A stretch of 64,000 nucleotides of DNA from Periconia sp. R9002 (taxonomy: Eukaryota; Ascomycota; Dothideomycetes; Pleosporales; Periconiaceae), in NCBI GenBank assembly GCA_023627715.1, contig JAMAHW010000103.1, forward strand, positions 1 to 64,000, in the 5' to 3' direction. Shown here one piece after another: positions 54,824 to 64,000 of the stretch. The translations under genes and the position numbers were made by a program. Below the pieces are notes generated by a model, which saw only the letters and a list, made by a program, of their open reading frames with translations, searched no databases and was not told the origin of the DNA. Within the stretch, counting starts at the first letter, position 1, and each line of letters starts with the position of its first letter.

Positions 54824-56018
54824 TTACAACCCCACAAAAGCCGCAACCGCACCTGCAAGCGCCAGCACACCAACCAACCCAGCACTCCTCACAGCAACAG
54901 CATTGCCCGTGAACTGGTTCTCAGGAGCCGAGATGTTCGAGCTAGTCGGGACGCCGGTACCGCTCGCGACGGGGGCTTGAGGCTGGCCGTCTGCGATCTG
55001 CGAGACGAGGGGCTTGGTGGTGGGGTAGGGTGGGGTTTGTTGGGGGGAGAGTGAGGTAGGGGCGGGGGCTTGGGGTTGGCCTGTTGGGGGTAAAAGTTAG
55101 TTATGAGGGTTGGTGGTGAGAGTGTAGAGATCAATACGAACCATCGCTGATTTGGGAAACGACGGGTTTAGGGGGCACGGCGGTAGGTGCTTGGGGCTGG
55201 CCGTCGGAGATTTGAGAGACGAGGTTCGTAGGTTGAGGAGAAGCGCCCGTAGGGGCTTGAGGTTGGCCGTCGGAGATCTGGGAGATGACGTTTGTGGGCT
55301 TAGCAGCGCCCGTGGGAGCTTGAGGTTGGCCGTCGGAGATCTGGGAGATGACGTTTGTGGGCTTAGCAGCGCCCGTGGGAGCTTGAGGTTGACCGTCTGA
55401 GATTTGGGAAATGACGCCCGTGGGAGCTTGAGGTTGGCCATCGGAGATCTGGGAGACGGCGTTTGAGGGGGCTGGGGCTGCGCTGGAGACGGCGGGTTGG
55501 CCATCAGGTTGCTGTGGAGGTGGTCATGTTAGGAGAGGGTTTGATATTGGAGGGTTGTGAGGGGGACTTTGTACCTGAGTGGCCTGAGCACCACTGTCAC
55601 TGCCAGCGGCAACGGCAGTGAAGTAAACCGGGTTGCATTGCCCGCCGAGAGACTGGTCGTAGAGGTTGTAGAAGGAGCCAGACAAGCACTGGTACCAGAT
55701 GGCGGAACCCTGGTGGGTTAGGGTGCCGTTCTCGCATATGCCGAAACCATCCTTGTAGATTGACCCGTCCTGGATGGGGGAGTCGAATTGGAATTGGTGG
55801 TTCGCGACGACGTTACCCGTGCGACCGGCCTGATCGGTTAGAACACCCTTCTCGAGGCGGACGGTCAAAGGCCCGTCGAGCTGGCGTGTCGAGATGCTGC
55901 GCTTCGTTGCTGAGGAGGTGACGTTTGAGATTTGAATGTTGAAGGTTCCGTCGCGGGAGTCGGAGCAAGACTGAGCTACGGCTGCGCCGGCGAAGGCGAG
56001 GGCAGTGAAGGTCTTCAT
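54824..56018 (-). CDS. PIR-type covalently linked cell-wall protein
   Basis: Three exons: 56018-55575, 55511-55142, 55080-54824; 356 residues. The signal peptide is MKTFTALAFAGAAVAQS. The amino domain (about 18-140) resembles the Pir/Cwp cysteine domain, with CSDSRDGTFNIQI, DGFGICENGTL, AIWYQCLSGSFYNLYDQSLG and QCNPVYF. It is followed by about seven repeats of the PIR motif (VSQISDGQPQ, with the key Gln in SQI-DGQ that forms an alkali-labile ester to beta-1,3-glucan). In budding yeast proteins the Cys domain is carboxyl-terminal; here the order is reversed. The tail ends in a hydrophobic segment (AGLVGVLALAGAVAAFVGL) like a GPI signal. The repeats at 55255-55440 are nearly identical in DNA, so the number of units may vary among strains. 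Confidence 0.9.
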
Positions 56019-57923
56019 TTTTCTAGGAGATGGAGATGGGTGGGGAATAACGAAGGGTGAAGGGACTGAGGAAACGAAGTATCAGTCCGTGAAGTTATAA
56101 ATTAGAAGTATGTCGATTGAAAAACAACACAGAGTAACCACGACAACGAGAGTGTAGTAGCCAATCTTGAAGTGAGTAAAACAGGATGAGACATTATAAA
56201 TATATGCATTGCAATAGTTATGATCTCATACCGGCGCCATGACCCGTCGATCGGAGAGTGGAGAGTGCTATACATGGCAGTTACATGGATTATGGTGGAT
56301 GGAGACAAGCCAAGTGGTAGACGAGCACGCGTCACCGAACGGCCGTTTGGCTTGGTGGTAGGGTTCAAGCGTACACGGCAGAATCTTGAAATGGATCAAG
56401 CGGGTGAATATCTCCAGCATGGATAGATTTTACCAGGCTCGAGTTGCCTGATTGGCTCCGGCAAGCATCAATTGTCCTCTTAGCCCGTCTTTGCTCTGAT
56501 GTTAGTGTGTATTCCCGCCTCTTCAGCTCTTTAGTCGCTCTTAGTCAGAGAGTAGAGTACAGATTATTGATAGGCCAAGGCTATTTAGGAATGTGGAGCT
56601 CTGAGACGGGGCAGAAGGGGTTCCTTGCGCACTCTGGATGCGTGACACATCCCCGGAATGATGTACTGTCAACTGATCTCCCGGGAAACTTAGAACCATG
56701 GGACGAGCAATTGAGGGACGTGTTCTGCGCATCAATGACAGTGAAATGCTCGCATGAGCAGGGCAAGTGACGGCTGTCAAAAGTTAATACCTGCATGCGA
56801 GTAACTTGCCACTGCACGCATCAACCAATGCAAGGGTAAAGTTCTGAGGGGAGACGCAATATGCATCGAGCTAACAGCTCTCGAGTCTACGGGTGTCGGC
56901 GGTATTGTTGAAATAGCGTTTATTGAATAGCATCTATTGGCTGGATAAAGGAAAAGACGGAAGTGCGAGGAGATGGATTGCGGGTGTGGTGGAGGTGCAG
57001 ATATCGCGATGAGAGGTTTAACGATAGTTAGCCAGGTAGATGATCCACCACTGCCCCTGTCCGTTGTGGGGTACATACGTACACATGGTGCTAAGCCGTG
57101 TCAGTGGGTGGAGATCACCACAAAGAGTAAAGGAAACCGTTCATCATGTATCATGTGTGTACAGTTGGTCCGCGGCAGTGGGGTGGTGGCTGGGGTAGGT
57201 CATGGACCGGACCAAAGTCAACAGAAATCTCTTGAAACAGTCGGCGGCTTGTCAGCCCTTACATGCCAATCCCAATGTCCGATTCCGCTTCTGCTGTCGA
57301 GATGAGGCGCGCGTGAGCGGAGATAATTGTGGCGCAACGACGTAATTTTGGAAGCTTGTTCAGACGTCGATGACGTTTTTCCTCGCTCTCCTTCGTGTTG
57401 TCGTGGATGTTAGTCATTCACGGAATAACTGGCGATGTTCCGTATTTGAGGGCATGGAAAGCATTTCCATCTCTTTGTTATTGCTTCGAAAGTTCATGGT
57501 ATATTGAGCCGCGTGCATTTCTTCATGTCTAGTGTTGAGATGGAAATCCCAACATGTTTGATTTTTTCGAAAACTAGTTTAAGACACTGCCGCCAACGAT
57601 ACATCTCCAAGACGCTAAATAACCTTTACGCTTCCTATAAGCGACAAATTAGATGTGAGTTTGAGATCTCGCCATGGCAACAAGGGCATTAGAATTCATT
57701 CATTGCATTGAACGTTGCAACACATAGTCACTCCCTTATTAAAGACAGCGTGTCTCAGTCTACATACCCATTCACCCCCATCGTGAAACCATCAACACGG
57801 CTCAAAACTCAAAAACAAACAAACATACATCCCAAAACATGAACTCGTACAAGCAGAAAAAAAACCTCACAACACCCGCTTCAACACTCCCATCGCACCA
57901 TTAACCAACAGTGTCACTCCAGC
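56019..57923. other. Intergenic region
   Basis: About 1.9 kb with the promoter of the PIR gene on the left. No supported gene, repeat or RNA recognised; open frames of up to 110 codons are scattered on both strands. Confidence 0.5.
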
Positions 57924-58187
57924 TTACTTCCCCTCGCCAGCCCTCTTAACACCACCCGCGATCTTGTTCGCGCCGTCCTCGACACTGGTAGTCGCATCCG
58001 CGATGCCCCTAGCAACTGGTCTGCCAGCGCTGCCTGTAGCACCCTCCAGCGTCTCGCCGACGCCGCGTCCAAGCGCGCCGACAACGCCGCCAACCGTATT
58101 GGTTACGCCGCCGACTGTGTTTCCCACCGTCGAGGTGACGAACTTGACGCCCGAGGTCACGCCTGATTCTTGCTGTCCGACAGGCAT
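57924..58187 (-). CDS. Small Gly/Val/Thr-rich fungal protein
   Basis: A single exon of 87 residues with ATG at 58187. It consists of short amphipathic repeats (TSGVKFVTSTVGNTVGGVT, NTVGGVVGALGRGVGETL) and a charged tail ending KRAGEGK. Very similar small proteins are widespread in filamentous ascomycetes, often with abundant transcripts, but without known function. The repetitive Gly-Val-Thr pattern and hydrophilic character recall stress-protective (LEA-like) proteins; this is a guess. No signal peptide or membrane helix. Confidence 0.75.
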   Translation of the reverse strand: MPVGQQESGVTSGVKFVTSTVGNTVGGVTNTVGGVVGALGRGVGETLEGATGSAGRPVARGIADATTSVEDGANKIAGGVKRAGEGK

Positions 58188-59001
58188 TTTGCTTGGTTGG
58201 AGGAAGAAGTGTTCGGTAGAAGATCTGTGAGGGTCTGGTGTTTCAGATGGTAGATTTTATTGGAGGGTAAAGTAACTCCAATCGTATAGCTTTTGTGTGT
58301 TTTTATTCGGTTCGGATCGGTTTGAATTGTTCTTTAGCTGATGGTTTGTTTTTGTGGGGATGAGGGTCGACCCGGTGGCATTTTATGTACAGGTGTATGT
58401 TGGAAGATGACGGTGATGTCATAGGACATGTGGCGGAGCAAGCAAGCATCCGCCCGCCAACTCTCACCCACGAATCCACGCCTCACGACTATCATTGGCT
58501 TGATCTTTGATCTTCATATTTTCTTTTTCTATAAAACCTCCATCGGCCTTGTTTTTTATTCTTGGTGTGTCTTAGATCTGGTCCTCGGTTTTATTTTTGT
58601 GAGTGAAGGGAGGTGAGTGGCAAACAACTCTTAGGCGAAGGCGACTTACGACGATTACGACTACGACTACAATGTAGGTCCTCTGCCGTGTTGGGGATTC
58701 AAAATATTGCGATTATGTTTCCAAACCGATCGAATATGACGTTGAACTTGAAACATTCCATTTTATAAATGTCTTTAGTCGTAGTGTAGCTAACGCATAG
58801 ATCTGAAGATGCTAGACCGCGTTAATATACAAACAATAGAGTATGTGCTATCGTCGAGTAGTAGAGTGACAAAACAAGTTTGTTTTATTTGAAGTAGTTA
58901 TCTTTATTCTATCTGCCACGCTTTGGAGAACTTTAAGGGGGTGTGTAGGGGAGGGAAGGCCTAGGTGGGTGTAGTTCTAGGGAGGTGAGTAGAGGTTTAC
59001 T
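58188..59001. other. Intergenic region
   Basis: About 0.8 kb, with the promoter of the small protein on the left and the 3' flank of the next gene on the right. Nothing else recognised. Confidence 0.5.
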
Positions 59002-60633
59002 CTAACTCCCCCCGTTGACTTTGATGGAACCAATATCTCGAACGCAATTGTGACAATCTCTGTACAAGTTTGCCATGTTCTTTTTCGAGGCTGTTGAATT
59101 CATCAATAACAATAACTCAACTATGGGGGCTAGGGACACATACGGTGTAACGACTTTTTCCGCGCAAATGTCCAGATCATCAACGCAGAATTCCCGTTGG
59201 GCAAGCATCTGGCTTAGCTCATAGCAGTGATTCATCGCCTCGAAGTACTCGAAGGAGAAACATAGTCCAGAGGTCTCATAGAGCCTTTCACATATGAGAT
59301 CGGACAATGTTCCCCAATCCATGGCATTCTGGTAGCCGTCGAGAAGAAGCGCATCCGGTACTTGAAATAAGGGTGTAGTGCTGAGAGCTTCGGGAACAAT
59401 CTTGAGAGGGGCGCCCATAGCGAGTTCTGCGAGCAGAACTGCAAGAAGAAGAAAGACTTGGCTACGCATGTCGGGAGTCATGTGTGAACAGTTTGCGTGC
59501 GCAAAGTATACAGCTGCTGCCTTCGACTCCGGCGTTCCATACAAATTGATACCGCAGAAACAAAGCCCATCGATCCAGCGAGAATTGTAGAGCAATATGG
59601 AAGACCGCACGGCGCGTAATACTGCCAGCATATGCACAGAGGCTCTCTCGATATCGAGAGATGTGAAGCCTTGCAGTTGTAGAGGATATATCTGACATAA
59701 TGATGCAGAGCTGGTTTGACGCTGGATCCTCTCTAAAAGAATATTCCGCTGTACGTTGCGGTCTTTGGGATAGACTACAGTGACGAATCGAGCGCCTTCG
59801 CCGGTTTGTTCCAAGAATTCAAATGGCAGTTGTGTCCTTGATGCTCCACGGAGCCTTGAGAGCGCTTCCGTCAACGATGGATTTCCTAGAACCATGTTCC
59901 AGCGTATATTGGAATTGATATTGTCGCTGTACAATTCATTGAGGAAAGCAAGAAGGGTACTGCGCTCTTCCTGGAAAGTTGCCAGCTCGTGTATCTGACG
60001 ACGGCCCGGTTGTCCAACGCGTGCTTCATGACGCTCCCGAAAGCGGAGTATGCAGGTGTTCCTTAGGCTTTCTATCATCCCTTTAAGTGCTACCAGTTTC
60101 GTTTTTATCCTTGAATCTTGGTAAATTGCAAAAAGAAACTTGTAAGCCCAAGTTTCAGTCTGTTTATCCGAGGGGAACCTAGGCCTATCATCCGGTGATC
60201 CTGAAAGCACGTTGCTCCAACGTGAGACCTCAAGAGACGAAGGGGCCCGGATTAGCTCGCCCACGGAACTCCAGTCCATAGAAACGCTTCGGATGCGGCG
60301 ACACTCGAGGAGGTCTCTGATGTCCTCAATCTCCTCACAAATCCTCTCCAAACGCTCTATTATGCCCGGATACCCTTCAGCCCAAAACAACTGATAAGTC
60401 GCATCACTGTAAGACTCCCATTGACCATATCGCCGTTGACTCCACAGCATAGACCACTCTTGCAGTTCGAGGAATCTTTCTTCCATTTGTTGGTTGTAGT
60501 CCTTCAGCTTTCTGGTGCATTCTGCATAGTAGCTCAGCCTGATTGAGATGTTCTCTATGGTGCTCACCAAAAACGCAGTCATCCCCATCGTAGTGCCCAT
60601 CAGTCCCACGATTGATACTGGCTCAAAAACCAT
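59002..60633 (-). CDS. DUF7580-like fungal protein with helical N-terminal domain
   Basis: A single exon of 543 residues with ATG at 60633. The start MVFEPVSIVGLMGTTMGMTA and the following long helices (about 1-210) match the amino-terminal helical domains of fungal signalling and incompatibility proteins. The second half, with ASLCQIYPLQLQGFTSLDIE, WIDGLCFCGINLYG, QVFLLLAVLLAELAMG and DDLDICAEKVVTPYVSLAP, resembles the DUF7580 region found in prion-like or kinase-like fungal proteins. No kinase catalytic residues are visible. It is divergent from the gene at 60915 with 281 bp between, so the two may be co-regulated. Function unknown. Confidence 0.7.
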   Translation of the reverse strand: MVFEPVSIVGLMGTTMGMTAFLVSTIENISIRLSYYAECTRKLKDYNQQMEERFLELQEWSMLWSQRRYGQWESYSDATYQLFWAEGYPGIIERLERICEEIEDIRDLLECRRIRSVSMDWSSVGELIRAPSSLEVSRWSNVLSGSPDDRPRFPSDKQTETWAYKFLFAIYQDSRIKTKLVALKGMIESLRNTCILRFRERHEARVGQPGRRQIHELATFQEERSTLLAFLNELYSDNINSNIRWNMVLGNPSLTEALSRLRGASRTQLPFEFLEQTGEGARFVTVVYPKDRNVQRNILLERIQRQTSSASLCQIYPLQLQGFTSLDIERASVHMLAVLRAVRSSILLYNSRWIDGLCFCGINLYGTPESKAAAVYFAHANCSHMTPDMRSQVFLLLAVLLAELAMGAPLKIVPEALSTTPLFQVPDALLLDGYQNAMDWGTLSDLICERLYETSGLCFSFEYFEAMNHCYELSQMLAQREFCVDDLDICAEKVVTPYVSLAPIVELLLLMNSTASKKNMANLYRDCHNCVRDIGSIKVNGGS

Positions 60634-60914
60634 GGTTAAGGCGGAGTCAACTTGAAGGAATTCCCCGCTTGTAACGATACGAGTTAATCAAAAGTGGGTG
60701 GATGAGCATGATCTTTCTATCTAGGCTCCAGGCTTACCCCGCCTTGAGCCGCAGCTAAGTCAGCCGTGAGTAGATAACAAAAATGTAGATTCCCGACTGC
60801 CCAAAAGTTGTTGGACAATCGAGAACACTGATATGATTGATAAGTGGAAGACGTACTTTCCAGCAACCGATTTCTCTTTGGAATTAACACGCTAATCTCA
60901 CTGCCCGCGCACAC
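60634..60914. promoter_or_regulatory. Divergent promoter of two uncharacterised genes
   Basis: 281 bp between opposite start codons at 60633 and 60915. No clear TATA or factor site. Confidence 0.5.
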
Positions 60915-62532
60915 ATGGATTCAGTGTCTCTGGACAGCATGTTCAAGTACCTTCTCTTCAGGCTGGATTTCTTTCTGAGAGATGGCTGCAAAATCACTGA
61001 ACACTTCGAGCTAGCCGATTCCATGAACAACTCCTGGATGAAGCTGAAAAATTGGGGAAGCGACATAAAGATTGCGGAGAACAAGACACTTGACAATCTT
61101 CCAAGGATCTCTACGGAATTAGCACAGATACTGGAAGCGCGCATGATGACACTCGACCGAGCAATCATAGGGCTAGACCTGAAACTGAAAACGACCGAAG
61201 TAATCTCCCTCGATGATCTGAGGTGCGTTTCTTGTGTGAGGAATGAAAGTATCTGTTTGTTTGTTTTTTTCTTTACTTCTTTAATAATCGTGGTCAGTGG
61301 TGACCTGATACTTCAGCAGTGGTTTAAGGTATACTGGGGTACAGCATGGAAAATTCATATGGGACCCTCTCATTTGATTCACACTATGAATGTTCCAGAA
61401 TATTAACGTTTTTATTGCTAATTTACACCATAGAATACCGGTAGAGGCTGTCTCAAAGGCCACCGTGGATATTCTACGACTCACGCGCAGCTTGATGCGA
61501 ATTACCGATTCTAGCCACATCTCTAGGGAAATTAGGGCCGTTGCAGATTCGGGAGAGAGACAGCTTCAGCCGTCAAAAATCGTTCCAAAGAACCTCTCTA
61601 GGGAAATTAGGGCCGTTGCAGATCCGGGAGAGAGACAGCTTCAGCCGTCAAAAATCTTTCCAAAGAACCCCTACCCAATCGAAGAGAAAGCTGAGTCTGG
61701 CATCCAAATGAAGACAACTTCCGCAATCTACATGATCGAAGTGGAGTCTCAAACTGGCGTGCAACGGCTCCGCGCAGTCTTCGATGGCACGGCCGACTAC
61801 TCATGCATACTGGCGAGCGTTGCCGAACTGCTCTTCGATGTAAAACTTCGGAACACCACGCCGGCGCAGCGACAGAAACGGCACGCCACGCCGGCAGGGT
61901 ATATCTATGAACCTCAGCGATACGTCGAACTGAGCTTGAGGACCATTGAACCTTATTCTCCCACTGTGAAAATGGCTGTGCTACTGTTAGAGGGTCCTGG
62001 TCCAATCGATGGAGTCCACATCTATCTCGGGAAATCCTTCTTCACCAAACTCGCAGAACTGGGGTTTCCACTGAAAGTAAGGGAGATTTCCAATCAAGGT
62101 CATGCCAAAGGGGTGATCAGTGCCGAGATGCCAGGTACGTAAGTGTGGGTGTGCGCGCAGTCGTTATTCGCAGATGGACATATGAGGACCTGACAATACA
62201 TGACAGCTCCCCGAGGCCCCGCTGCTTCAGCTTCTAAAATCGGCCTCAGTTTTCCCAACCCATCTGATCCTTCCAGCACTCTGCCTACACCCGAAGTTAG
62301 CAGCGCCGGGCTATATGCCACGCCAAAAGGGAAAGGCGTCTACTCGGAAGCATCATCTCGTCCATCGACAATCACAAGTTTTAATTCGGCAGATGTGTTG
62401 GCGGACTCCAGGGCGGAATTCATCAAGTACCCAACTGATAACGTTATCTTGAGAGGTACTGATGCAGAACCGGGCTTAGGTTGGGACATTTGGGACATTC
62501 ATGACTCATCCATGCTGGAAGATGAGGAATAA
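60915..62532 (+). CDS. Uncharacterised protein with a retropepsin-like segment
   Basis: Three exons: 60915-61222, 61434-62134, 62207-62532; 444 residues with all junctions in frame. The amino part (about 1-130) is helical. Next comes a 25-residue tandem duplication (ISREIRAVADSGERQLQPSK and its near-copy), encoded by two 75-bp units at 61521-61670 that differ at only three bases. Residues about 205-310 read IYMIEVESQTGV, LRAVFDGTADYSCILASVAELL and VHIYLGKSFFTKLAELGFPL, which has the spacing of a retropepsin-like fold, but with Asp-Gly-Thr where DTG or DSG is expected. The carboxyl third is disordered, ending in an acidic WDIWDIHDSSMLEDEE. The 211-bp first intron is long and could hide another exon. 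Function unknown. Confidence 0.7.
61521..61670 (+). repeat. 75-bp in-frame tandem duplication
   Basis: Units 61521-61595 and 61596-61670 differ at three positions only. The duplication lies inside exon two of the gene at 60915 and adds 25 residues. Confidence 0.9.
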
Positions 62533-64000
62533 GAAGACGAGGATTGATTGTCTGATATAATGCGGGGGTATTAGGGTCTTCCATAGGATGAGGAGGAGGA
62601 GAGGGTGGGGGATAAATAGAACCCCCTCCCCGAAAGGAAGAATCATCCTGACTGGGGATGCACACACATGATGAATTTTGCGACATGTAATAAAGCAACG
62701 GAAGAAGGAGACAGATTGAGGGGTTAGTGGGAAATAAACTACTGTCAATATATTTCAACAAAACTATGAACTATTAACCGCAAAATGTACATCAATTATC
62801 AATATACTTCACTATCACCAGCGCGTAGGAACTAGAATGGGTCACCACGCTGGGTCCACAGGATACCATAATCATTGATCGATCACGCCATCGACCTCAG
62901 TCAAACATATTGTAATAGTAGACCTAAACACGCGAGGCTTTACTACTTCAACATAGGTATACGTTAGTGATTATGATACTTTTTGTATCCGAGGCCACCT
63001 ACCTATTTGTGTCATCCATTTTGTACTCTTTTTTTGTGCAGGTAAACCCCCTCATTAGTTCAACAAAAAAAAAAGACCCAGATCAAAAAAAGACCAAGAA
63101 AACGAGAACTTGCTTCCCCTACAAAAAGAAACAAAATAAGGATAAGAACAACGGAAAAGGATAAAGTCTAGTAAGTCGTAAGTTCGGCTTACTACTGTGT
63201 CGATTGATACCGTGGGTAATCCAATTCTCTGCGACCACCATAAACGACATCAATTATTTTGAAGTAGTCAAGTGAAATAACTTCCCTCTTACACCCCCTT
63301 ATCCCTTTCACCCTCAACCTGCCTCAGCTGCCACAATCCTTTTTCGTTTTCTTATTATCAAATTTTTATCACTGCTTTTTCAATCCCCTTTTTCCAACTG
63401 GGCTTAGGCAGCCTAGGTACTTAGTATTCGTACTATTTCAAGCGTCTACCGCTCATAGCTACTGAAATAATTAAAGAGCGGATGCAGACGGCACTTTCCA
63501 TGTCGAGCTTCAATATTCTTCTTCGAGAGACACAGACAGTTTACATGCAACCCGCGAAGGAAAACAGTCAGGAGTATGCATGTATGCGACAAAAAAAGGA
63601 ATCTAATTCAAGTCTGCCTCCCAAAGCAAAAAGCAAAAAAAGGGCAAAACTCGTATACTACATGTATGTGCACACATTCCATCCATCCATCCATCCACCA
63701 ACGAAATCTGTCTACTTTGAGTATGTGTATCTACGCATGCATACAAAGACGAAGAAGAAAAAACAAGAGCACACACACACGTATATGTACATACAAGATC
63801 CATCTAATCTTGCGCATGCACGTAACGAACAAAATAAACCTCCATCCATGTATCCGATGAATTCCAAGGAAAGAGGAAATGGACATGGAAGGGAAAGGGG
63901 AAGGAGAATAACGCCATTCCAGATGCATTTCCCAAATGCTTCTATGAAGAGAGCTGATACGAGGATGGAGTGGAGAGAAATGTGGGAAGGTTGCTTTCGG
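62533..64000. other. Right-end intergenic region
   Basis: About 1.5 kb with A runs, CATC repeats (about 63678-63698) and CA runs (about 63770-63780). No gene recognised. A weak resemblance to the ~110-bp repeat near 63196 was not accepted. Confidence 0.5.

Noticed and set aside
63190..63265. Possible fifth copy of the ~110-bp repeat (GATTGATACCGTGGGTAATCC)
   Set aside because: Only a short core resembles the other copies; the flanking blocks and the hairpin are missing.
1..64000. CRISPR arrays, rRNA or tRNA genes, bacterial-type operons
   Set aside because: None seen; gene structure and introns show a eukaryotic nuclear region.

Overview
The window is nuclear DNA of a filamentous ascomycete (Pezizomycotina; probably Dothideomycetes/Pleosporales, which is an inference). 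The signs are short introns (mostly 46-70 bp, GTRNGT donors, CTRAY branch sites), an AT-rich island carrying the transition pattern of repeat-induced point mutation (RIP), and many filamentous-fungus families: HET-ankyrin, DUF6601, DUF6536, fungal hydrolase with HCFGG motif, PIR cell-wall protein, secreted PEBP. No CRISPR array, tRNA or rRNA was recognised.

Layout. (1) 1-6860 is a RIP-destroyed island: a Ty3/Gypsy element on the minus strand (5' LTR 4804-5229, gag, protease, RT, RNase H, integrase running off the left edge), then on the plus strand the stop-riddled relic of a trans-acting enoyl reductase, the partner enzyme of a polyketide synthase. (2) 6.9-32 kb is accessory sequence with long intergenic spacers, dispersed repeats and genes of the self/non-self type: a broken fungal gene at the island edge, an N-terminal-helical protein, an alpha/beta-hydrolase spliced to C2H2 zinc fingers, a DUF6601 membrane protein, a BTB protein, a T5orf172 (GIY-YIG-like) protein, an F-box-like protein, a HET-ankyrin protein and a DUF6536 membrane protein. 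(3) 33-49 kb is conserved housekeeping sequence: SEC31 (COPII coat), a CYP33-like RRM protein, a divergent pair of respiratory genes (NDUFA4/B12D-like and COX12, with micro-exons), an assembly gap, a GTPase-RasGEF fusion and a disordered protein. (4) 49-64 kb is gene-poor with surface proteins (GPI-type PEBP, PIR protein), a small Gly/Val-rich protein and a divergent pair of uncharacterised genes, one with a retropepsin-like segment.

Exon structures were worked out by hand from splice motifs, frame continuity and family resemblance. For every multi-exon model reported as complete, the exon lengths sum to a multiple of three. Genes in the accessory half share no single pathway; they look like the allorecognition and defence repertoire typical of variable regions. 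In the core half the clearest functional link is the divergent respiratory pair, which shares a 274-bp promoter.
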